Shown here one piece after another: positions 63,001 to 64,000 of a stretch of 64,000 nt of DNA. The notes under the pieces were generated by a model. That model made no database searches. It was not told the DNA's origin and worked only from the letters and a program-made list of their open reading frames with translations. The position numbers and the translations under genes are program-made. Source of the stretch: Capitulum mitella. Lineage: Eukaryota > Arthropoda > Thecostraca > Pollicipedomorpha > Pollicipedidae. The stretch covers positions 8,333,767-8,397,766 of the forward strand of contig CP099849.1 of assembly GCA_030062745.1 (NCBI GenBank), written 5' to 3'. The first letter of the stretch is position 1. Every line of letters starts with the position of its first letter.

Positions 63001-63602
63001 AAGCAAATGTAAAACTTTTGAAGGGTACGCACACGCACATGACAGTCACTTTCACATGACGTTAAAAATTGAGGCACATATAAAGTGCAATGCGAGTCTT
63101 GTTAAAATGGAACTCAATGGGACAAAACAGGGTCCAATAAAGCTCGCATTTAATGACGTAATCTCCATGGCCGGATCTTTGGTTCACTCTTACCACAAAA
63201 AGTGACAAAGACGATTTAAAAAATGTACTTTATGCCATATGTTCTAAACGGCGTTTAATGTACTAATGTACTTTATACTAATATGTTCTAAATGCTTACT
63301 CAACAGTTTCATCTCAATATGACACAAGTCATTATATACGACGCTGCATCTGTAGGCTGACTAAGGTGCCGACGTGCTGGGTGAAGGAGGCAGTTGGGAC
63401 GAGATGGACGGGTCGCCGGCAGTGTGACGCGAATGTCGGCACGGGCGGCGCTACTCACCGATGACCCGGATGGCTGCCGAGGTGACGGCCTGGCCCAGGC
63501 GGTTGGTGGCGCGGCACGTGTACATGCCCGAGTCGGTCGGGTACACGCTGAGCAGGTCCAGGGCCACGTAGTCGAACTCGTACGCCGGCCGGAACCGGTG
63601 AC
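25301..63602 (-). CDS. sls: Kettin (sallimus/sls family), 3' part of gene, 59 coding exons; 5' part lies beyond the window
   Basis: The exons encode about 3469 residues. Twenty-two kettin-type Ig domains come first, the first only in part. Their recurring motifs are G-Q-x-A-H-F-E-A, D-P-x-x-K-V-E-W, G-x-R-F-x-x-x-x-D-F-G-F-V-x-L-D and Y-P-E-D-S-G-x-Y-T-C-R-A-T-N. The domains are joined by linkers of the x-I-x-L-x-T-Q-H-P-x-x-M-x-K-I-x-x-L-E type. A non-Ig spacer, four more Ig domains, an acidic ESAESESESE end and a stop follow. In insects and nematodes, kettin binds actin with the Ig-linker array and runs from the Z-disc into the I-band. Exon phases agree at all junctions; one exon has an extra base (see 60786-60923). 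Most introns are 0.2-1 kb; the longest are 53055-56828 (3.8 kb) and 30399-32539 (2.1 kb). The exact ortholog name (sls against separate kettin) is uncertain because no titin-like PEVK part is seen. Confidence 0.93.
25954..26114 (-). CDS. sls: Kettin exon K58: first half of Ig 26
   Basis: It encodes TVTGLKDVTCEEGSPARFSA and TPTVSWLREDTLIPQSRDFK. Phase 1-0. Confidence 0.89.
26452..26640 (-). CDS. sls: Kettin exon K57: second part of Ig 25
   Basis: It encodes APTAQWQKDEKPIKPSKYF and EDEGMYYCVATNSAGKS. Phase 1-1. Confidence 0.89.
26960..27112. repeat. Minisatellite, about four ~37-bp units, in kettin intron 56
   Basis: Units share GGSCAGTGG-CTGG-GGTGCACCACTCGG-ACCAT with variation. Non-coding. 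Confidence 0.6.
27141..27244. repeat. 34-bp tandem duplication spanning the kettin K56 splice donor
   Basis: ACAGTCTGGCCGTRCCTGGGTAGCCG occurs at 27177-27210 and 27211-27244, with a more diverged copy at about 27141-27176. The last copy contains the end of exon K56 and its donor; the middle copy has a GC in place of the GT donor. Confidence 0.8.
27226..27385 (-). CDS. sls: Kettin exon K56: Pro/Lys linker and first half of Ig 25
   Basis: It encodes APPPAPKPKPKPAEPE, then KGLIVTEGQPAMFRCRFSG, ending in GYP and one base of the next codon. The short Pro/Lys run is the only PEVK-like text in the gene. The donor region is tandemly duplicated downstream (27141-27244). Phase 0-1. Confidence 0.88.
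28032..28184 (-). CDS. sls: Kettin exon K55: second half of Ig 24
   Basis: It encodes NGRKVTADMKHKILED, YTLLILEPSPEDSGTYECVS and GEARCQGQ. Phase 0-0. Confidence 0.88.
28525..28794 (-). CDS. sls: Kettin exon K54: second half of Ig 23 and first half of Ig 24
   Basis: It encodes SVLQIREVFSEDSGQFSCIA, RKQARGAAAPPNFVQTIQD and KAGKLARFDAKLAGTKPMD. The link between the two Ig domains is very short. Phase 0-0. Confidence 0.89.
29203..29424 (-). CDS. sls: Kettin exon K53: first half of Ig 23
   Basis: It encodes EPSKPPFFTRKMQPCRVYE, GAKFEVEFTGDPPPEIEWY and REDFLIQSSADFS. The PPFF and GDPPPEIEWY motifs are titin I-set-like rather than kettin-linker type. Phase 0-0. Confidence 0.89.
29758..29895 (-). 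CDS. sls: Kettin exon K52: non-Ig spacer, part 4
   Basis: It encodes VHTSVQKQQQKERRGDLEIQ and TAKETSEVEHKAQMQDR, a charged, probably coiled-coil segment. It comes immediately before the C-terminal Ig domains. Phase 0-0. Confidence 0.82.
30308..30398 (-). CDS. sls: Kettin exon K51: non-Ig spacer, part 3
   Basis: A 91-nt exon encoding SEAERQPEQQAAPRRPFMPG and AESTVQGKE. Low complexity and Pro/Gln-rich. Its phase (2 in, 0 out) fits both neighbours exactly, but the sequence itself is not diagnostic. Confidence 0.7.
30399..32539. other. Kettin intron 50 (2.1 kb), no gene recognised
   Basis: It contains a (TA)n tract at 30889-30940 and otherwise unique-looking sequence. No exon with kettin motifs was found inside, and the flanking phases already match. 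Confidence 0.6.
30889..30940. repeat. (TA)n microsatellite
   Basis: About 26 uninterrupted TA dinucleotides inside a kettin intron. Confidence 0.95.
32540..32667 (-). CDS. sls: Kettin exon K50: non-Ig spacer, part 2
   Basis: It encodes LEEDQLMKEAKIREAGHQF and SSVAKGMAASYMQKL. Charged and probably helical. Phase 0-2, matching its neighbours. Confidence 0.82.
33250..33452 (-). CDS. sls: Kettin exon K49: non-Ig spacer, part 1
   Basis: It encodes WYDYDLKQYQQERQNDELER, then VFEEKVRPGIVVLHQGEHQ and a Lys/Tyr-rich end (KKGADYYSSYKQ). It is highly charged and probably helical. The position after the main array and before the last four Ig domains fits the kettin layout. No known domain is recognised. 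Phase 1-0. Confidence 0.85.
33940..34126 (-). CDS. sls: Kettin exon K48: second half of Ig 22
   Basis: It encodes GTRYKLTYDGMWRLDIPK and GKIEVIARNAAGETYC, ending DDYRAMLKNSPK. The F-strand Cys is replaced (IEVIARN instead of YTCRATN). This closes the linker-separated Ig array. Phase 0-1. Confidence 0.88.
34602..34862 (-). CDS. sls: Kettin exon K47: last full linker and first half of Ig 22
   Basis: The linker has VYESQLPVGMQSMKKIQEME and EAPVFVTKPE. The Ig half has KEGDWARFCCRLTGHPRP and VMWLINGHTIVN. The Ig half is less kettin-like (TGHPRP replaces PVGDP). Phase 0-0. Confidence 0.9.
35181..35323 (-). CDS. sls: Kettin exon K46: second half of Ig 21
   Basis: It encodes NRFTPIYDFGYVAMNFGW and EDSGEYLCRATNLYGMDE. 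Phase 1-0. Confidence 0.9.
35586..35719 (-). CDS. sls: Kettin exon K45: first half of Ig 21
   Basis: It encodes FVTQIQDQPNLVEMEETKFE and CQLAPVGDPNMKVEWFFNG. The B-strand Cys is present. Phase 2-1. Confidence 0.89.
36606..36759 (-). CDS. sls: Kettin exon K44: inter-Ig linker
   Basis: Linker with MLTQVPKGMKKSDYLMQMEA and an acidic TEDDIYDAD segment, ending QPPR. The donor AG|GTCCGA is chosen because it gives PPR|FVTQI with K45 and the correct phase. Confidence 0.82.
37005..37141 (-). CDS. sls: Kettin exon K43: second half of Ig 20
   Basis: It encodes FRTTFDFGYASLQIMG and EDAGEYTCRAVNRAGQ. 137 nt, phase 2-1. Confidence 0.9.
37425..37549 (-). CDS. sls: Kettin exon K42: first half of Ig 20
   Basis: It encodes IENVDIGEGENAFFDARVEP and VEWYKNGVLVQTGH. 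Phase 0-2. Confidence 0.89.
37930..38069 (-). CDS. sls: Kettin exon K41: inter-Ig linker
   Basis: Linker with VLESQLPQGMSGDKLRALEE and ending EPPRFIKE. Phase 1-0. Confidence 0.88.
38991..39127 (-). CDS. sls: Kettin exon K40: second half of Ig 19
   Basis: It encodes MHFLDDFGFIVLDMDW and DSGEYVCRATNKWG. 137 nt, phase 2-1. Confidence 0.9.
39468..39733 (-). CDS. sls: Kettin exon K39: linker and first half of Ig 19
   Basis: The linker has VLEPQMPHDMAGIRRLEESL and PPRFVTELKN. The Ig half has EGQPAHFDCRVEPVGDPS and EWFLNGRPLDLGS. Phase 0-2. Confidence 0.9.
39948..40059 (-). CDS. sls: Kettin exon K38: second half of Ig 18
   Basis: It encodes YVILEIGGIYQRDAGLYTCK and AVNKHGEATVSC. 112 nt, phase 2-0. 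Confidence 0.88.
40349..40524 (-). CDS. sls: Kettin exon K37: first half of Ig 18
   Basis: It encodes APKFVTQPTDQSLLEGQSAH, FECRLTPTADPT and VEWYHNGKPLSSGSR, ending inside the DFG motif. The B-strand Cys is present. Phase 0-2. Confidence 0.89.
40959..41077 (-). CDS. sls: Kettin exon K36: inter-Ig linker
   Basis: Linker with VLESQLPKGMEKTMEKIAEL and ending QPTEPEE. The donor GAG|GTGCTG is weak but phase-consistent with K37. Confidence 0.82.
41344..41524 (-). CDS. sls: Kettin exon K35: second part of Ig 17
   Basis: It encodes TEWYHNGKPLKASSRY, DFGFVILEISP and DSGDYTCRAYNAAGE. Phase 0-1. Confidence 0.9.
41948..42142 (-). CDS. sls: Kettin exon K34: linker and first half of Ig 17
   Basis: It encodes EMSGALDKIQDLEDASR and KEAPRFVVPF, then EGENAHFEARLTPTDDATLK. 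Phase 0-0. Confidence 0.9.
42558..42776 (-). CDS. sls: Kettin exon K33: second part of Ig 16 and start of linker
   Basis: It encodes VEWYRNGVKLPTGHRFRT, DFGIVILDILY and DSGVYECRAVNKVG, then ANLILTPQMPK. Phase 0-0. Confidence 0.9.
43217..43690 (-). CDS. sls: Kettin exon K32: whole Ig 15, linker and first half of Ig 16
   Basis: The largest exon of the gene in this window (158 codons). It encodes GDSAHFECTLVPVGDPN, DFGFVVMDIAY and DSGEYTCRATNKYG, then the linker LQPQALQRIGELE and GHSAHFEGRLTPVNDPDL. Two introns found elsewhere are absent here. Phase 0-0. Confidence 0.91.
43901..44088 (-). CDS. sls: Kettin exon K31: second half of Ig 14 and a short linker
   Basis: It encodes HRIRTVHAFAMVVLEILG and DSGTYTCRATNKWGK. 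A short linker KESGQKPRFTSPIK follows without the usual TQHP segment, so Ig 14 and Ig 15 sit close together. The HAFAMV motif replaces the usual DFGFV. Phase 1-0. Confidence 0.88.
44531..44651 (-). CDS. sls: Kettin exon K30: first half of Ig 14
   Basis: It encodes FQNLSNLSEGEIAHFEATL and VEWFYNGKPLEA. Phase 0-1. Confidence 0.89.
44891..45036 (-). CDS. sls: Kettin exon K29: inter-Ig linker
   Basis: Linker with WTQHPKGEMGLEAIQEMEEA and ending HPPVFTSQ. Ends in phase 0. Confidence 0.88.
45326..45469 (-). CDS. sls: Kettin exon K28: second half of Ig 13
   Basis: It encodes TRFKMSNDFGFVQLDLTDV and DQGIYTCRAWNQAGE. 144 nt, phase 1-1. Confidence 0.9.
45619..45891 (-). CDS. sls: Kettin exon K27: linker and first half of Ig 13
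   Basis: The linker has YLETVHPMGPRGLEKVEEVD and KPWFIVPLKP. The Ig half has EPLHLQCNVEPKEDPK and EWFFNGKPLSHG. The B-strand Cys is present. Phase 1-1. Confidence 0.9.
46289..46465 (-). CDS. sls: Kettin exon K26: second part of Ig 12
   Basis: It encodes DWFWNGQPMKAGSRY, DFGFVTLDIAG and DSGLLVCKATNKKG. 177 nt, phase 1-1. Confidence 0.89.
46926..47144 (-). CDS. sls: Kettin exon K25: linker and first part of Ig 12
   Basis: It encodes RPQRPEALPAIAQLEQGRG, then ENDRAHFECKVEPAKDP, ending TLRI. The split falls about 12 residues earlier in the domain than in most sisters. Phase 1-1. Confidence 0.88.
47410..47553 (-). CDS. sls: Kettin exon K24: second half of Ig 11
   Basis: It encodes TRLRSAFDFGLVTLDIMSL and DDSGIYTCRAVNLMG. 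144 nt, phase 1-1. Confidence 0.9.
47864..47977. repeat. 57-bp tandem duplication spanning the kettin K23 splice donor
   Basis: TTGACCTGYCCTGGYCCTAC followed by a GTCAT..ATGA segment occurs from 47864 and again from 47921. The second copy runs into exon K23. The first copy carries a second possible donor (GACG|GTAGGA). Confidence 0.65.
47946..48203 (-). CDS. sls: Kettin exon K23: linker and first half of Ig 11
   Basis: The linker has SILGDTIHASAWDKIQLKEA. The Ig half has TEQQSVHLEATVEPKTDPN and VEWSKNGVPLMT. A diverged copy of the donor region follows in the intron. Phase 1-1. Confidence 0.88.
48668..48811 (-). CDS. sls: Kettin exon K22: second half of Ig 10
   Basis: It encodes SRIKETHDFGFVTLDIMSV and EDAGVYMCRAVNLAGE. 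144 nt, phase 1-1. Confidence 0.9.
49301..49552 (-). CDS. sls: Kettin exon K21: linker and first half of Ig 10
   Basis: The linker has ILDTQHPTSMPKLAALEQK. The Ig half has IEAQHAHFEARCVPVGDPN and EWFCNGKELKLG. Phase 1-1. Confidence 0.9.
49898..50041 (-). CDS. sls: Kettin exon K20: second half of Ig 9
   Basis: It encodes SRFKPTHDFGYVALDIAG and EDEGVYSCKATNDLGQ. 144 nt, phase 1-1. Confidence 0.9.
50355..50606 (-). CDS. sls: Kettin exon K19: linker and first half of Ig 9
   Basis: The linker has ASQRPEGLEAIRQLEQKAPE. The Ig half has DEGQAVHLEARLIPVGDPK and VEWFRNEQPLQFG. Phase 1-1. Confidence 0.9.
50812..51070 (-). CDS. sls: Kettin exon K18: complete Ig 8 in one exon
   Basis: It encodes LTEGGVAHIEGRIEPVHDAN, then FHTTFDFGYVSLDIK and EDAGMYTCRAVNKMG with no intron between the two Ig halves. 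Nearly all other domains are split at this point. Phase 0-1. Confidence 0.9.
51483..51619 (-). CDS. sls: Kettin exon K17: inter-Ig linker
   Basis: Linker with YLDTQHPEGLQKIRDLESR and ending EKPRFVQELR. Ends in phase 0. Confidence 0.88.
52053..52189 (-). CDS. sls: Kettin exon K16: second half of Ig 7
   Basis: It encodes FRTTHDFGYVALDILYSYPE and SGTYMCKATNEMG. 137 nt, phase 2-1. Confidence 0.9.
52529..52648 (-). CDS. sls: Kettin exon K15: first half of Ig 7
   Basis: It encodes LENLKEGEHAHLECRLEPVN and AWFVNGREIKTGH. The B-strand Cys is present, so with K16 a disulfide is possible. Phase 2-2. Confidence 0.88.
52916..53054 (-). CDS. sls: Kettin exon K14: inter-Ig linker
   Basis: Linker with LLLDTMDAGRLEKIRTLE and ending PVFLTPLN. 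The donor AA|GTAACA leaves phase 2, which the next exon completes. The acceptor and first bases of this exon are tandemly duplicated just upstream (53071-53225). Confidence 0.83.
53026..53226. repeat. 45-bp tandem duplication spanning the kettin K14 splice acceptor
   Basis: CATCGTGTCCAGCAGCAGAC plus a CTGAGTTGCAAA-like acceptor segment begins at 53026 and again at 53071. Partial copies start at 53116 and about 53182. The first copy is the real exon start and acceptor. Confidence 0.8.
53227..56828. other. Kettin intron 13, remainder; no gene recognised
   Basis: It holds a (TA)n tract at 56070-56135 and no kettin-like exon. The flanking exons K13 and K14 join in phase, so nothing essential is missing. 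Confidence 0.55.
56070..56135. repeat. (TA)n microsatellite with short interruptions
   Basis: TA dinucleotides with one CTATAAG interruption near its left end. Confidence 0.95.
56829..56972 (-). CDS. sls: Kettin exon K13: second half of Ig 6
   Basis: It encodes HRFKTTYDFGFVALDLL and EDSGTYMCKATNLVG. 144 nt, phase 1-1. It precedes the longest intron of the gene. Confidence 0.9.
57190..57438 (-). CDS. sls: Kettin exon K12: linker and first half of Ig 6
   Basis: The linker has QESQHPAAMQKISHLEAGK. The Ig half has EGQSTHLEATLTPVNDAN and VEWFYNGRPIPQG. Phase 1-1. Confidence 0.9.
57922..58065 (-). CDS. sls: Kettin exon K11: second half of Ig 5, F-strand Cys replaced
   Basis: It encodes HRYRTVNDFGFVSLDVL, then EDSGTYTVQATNKLG. 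Nearly all sister domains have YTCRATN here; this one has Val for Cys. K10 also lacks the B-strand Cys, so the domain has neither core cysteine. 144 nt, phase 1-1. Confidence 0.89.
58427..58560 (-). CDS. sls: Kettin exon K10: first half of Ig 5
   Basis: It encodes FVTELTGPVQLVEGQSAHME and KVDWFFNGKPLASG. Phase 2 in, 1 out. Confidence 0.88.
59109..59229 (-). CDS. sls: Kettin exon K9: inter-Ig linker
   Basis: Linker with LGTQHEAALPKLRQLEDK and ending EKPR. A donor at AG|GTCTGT is chosen because it joins EKPR to FVTEL, the family pattern PPRFVTEL, and keeps phase. The GTGAGG 3 bp beyond would break the frame. Confidence 0.82.
59596..59739 (-). CDS. sls: Kettin exon K8: second half of Ig 4
   Basis: It encodes NRISTLNDFGFVALDMK and DSGTYTCRATNELGQ. 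144 nt, phase 1-1. Confidence 0.9.
59960..60024. repeat. (TA)n microsatellite
   Basis: About 32 uninterrupted TA dinucleotides in the intron between K7 and K8, preceded by TACA/CACA repeats. Confidence 0.95.
60253..60501 (-). CDS. sls: Kettin exon K7: linker and first half of Ig 4
   Basis: The linker has HEQALDKLRHLEQKPQP and TQAPVFTQPI. The Ig half has EGQPLHFEARLIPVGDAK and VEWFKNGVPL. Phase 1-1. Confidence 0.9.
60786..60923 (-). pseudogene. sls: Kettin exon K6: second half of Ig 3, with a one-base frame break
   Basis: The exon reads RFVETNNFG in the expected frame. It then continues as FVALDIMDAYPEDQGTYTCK in the next frame. Sister exons of the same phase (K16, K40, K43) are all 137 nt; this one is 138 nt. 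The surplus base lies in the CCC run at 60899-60901 (GGG on the coding strand) of the DFGF motif. It could be an assembly error, a null allele or a true mutation. Because the rest of the gene is intact, an assembly error or heterozygous variant is most likely. The type is set to pseudogene only to flag the break; the exon is otherwise normal. Confidence 0.85.
61296..61557 (-). CDS. sls: Kettin exon K5: linker and first half of Ig 3
   Basis: The linker holds LESGLQQLQFLEDKSKY. The Ig half holds KEGQRAHFEARLIPV and WFHNGKPVKAGS. It ends TCCAG|GTGAGA in phase 2, so the next exon must supply one base. Confidence 0.88.
62092..62235 (-). CDS. sls: Kettin exon K4: second half of Ig 2
   Basis: It encodes HRHRPLHDFGYVALDIV and PEDAGVYTCRATN. 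One of nine exons of exactly 144 nt, phase 1-1. Confidence 0.89.
62570..62678 (-). CDS. sls: Kettin exon K3: first half of Ig 2
   Basis: It encodes ENLREGQTAHFEAKVEP and LRVEWLKDGKPI. The B-strand position is Ala, not Cys. Ends in phase 1. Confidence 0.88.
62805..62947 (-). CDS. sls: Kettin exon K2: inter-Ig linker
   Basis: Linker with TEHPEAMEKIQYIED and ending PKFVSQLKHQ. The acceptor is TTCACAG and the donor CAG|GTGAGA; it ends in phase 0. Confidence 0.87.
63459..63602 (-). CDS. sls: Kettin exon K1: second half of window Ig 1
   Basis: It encodes HRFRPAYEFDYVALDLL through YPTDSGMYTCRATN. A 144-nt, phase 1-1 exon. Its first-half partner must lie beyond the right edge of the window, as none is visible at 63603-64000. 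Confidence 0.87.
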
Positions 63603-64000
63603 CTGCGCGGCGGTCGCGCGGACACCGTCAGCACGCGCACGCCGACAGAACGCGGGGACGGATGGTGAACACTGGCCTCCGCGACACGGCCGGGCGGCCA
63701 GAGAGGAGCCTCAGGTCGCGACTGACGAGCGTCCAGGCAAACATGCCGCGTCTGTTTGGTGATGAATGATGGTCTGTTTGGTGAAGCATCTCACTTGCCT
63801 GAGATGCTTCTCGCCGTTCTGAAATGTTTGTGTTATCTTCATTGTATATTGATGCAAAGGGACCCCTCGGGGTAGGATAAAAAAAATGGACCTTTATAGG
63901 TGCCTGGATTCTGACTGCATAATGCAACAATCATTTGCAACAGATTAGGAACCCTGCTCGAAACGCAACATTGTCAAACACTGGACGTCACGCATGTACC
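63603..64000. other. Kettin intron at the right edge; no exon seen
   Basis: The next upstream exon (first half of window Ig 1) should end in a single G of phase 1. No such exon is visible, so it lies beyond the window. Confidence 0.6.

Noticed and set aside
1-64000. CRISPR arrays, bacterial operons, phage or defence systems
   Set aside because: The window is eukaryotic with spliced genes. The regular repeats are microsatellites, minisatellites or transposon arms, not spaced direct repeats with unique spacers.

Overview
The window is animal nuclear DNA, almost certainly arthropod. It has spliced genes with GT-AG introns, long AT microsatellites, short TTAGG-type arrays (the arthropod telomere unit) and a kettin-type muscle gene. 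Coding exons are strongly GC-rich at third positions while introns and intergenic DNA are much less so. A crustacean such as a barnacle, or a chelicerate, would fit, but the sequence does not fix the species. Two protein genes are recognised, and they converge on the middle of the window. || Bases 1-6800: no host gene recognised. The stretch holds transposon debris: a G-run inverted-repeat element, a hAT-like end, a decayed non-LTR reverse-transcriptase fragment, and a head-to-head pair of short DNA elements with TA microsatellites. || Bases 6801-17574, plus strand: a nine-exon cyclin L gene (CCNL1/CycL family, 469 codons) with a complete cyclin fold and a C-terminal Arg/Ser region. Its 2.8-kb intron 4 holds a well-formed 61-nt candidate poison exon that would stop the protein inside the cyclin fold. 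Introns 1 and 7 carry transposable elements. || Bases 17575-24709: gene-free as far as can be seen. It contains a diverged Cys/Arg-rich duplication, a 36-bp minisatellite and a nested transposon pair. || Bases 25301-63602, minus strand, entering from the right edge: the 3' part of a kettin (sallimus/sls family) gene. 59 coding exons were placed, and their phases agree at every junction except one. They encode about 3469 residues: 26 Ig domains (25 complete). The first 22 are joined by about 35-45 residue linkers; then come a roughly 186-residue non-Ig spacer, four closely packed C-terminal Ig domains, an acidic tail and a stop. One exon carries a single extra base that breaks the frame. No PEVK or fibronectin-III segment follows the stop, so the gene looks like a stand-alone kettin. 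|| The genes work separately: cyclin L partners CDK11-type kinases in transcription and splicing, and kettin is a Z-disc/I-band actin-binding protein of striated muscle. They appear to be neighbours by position only.
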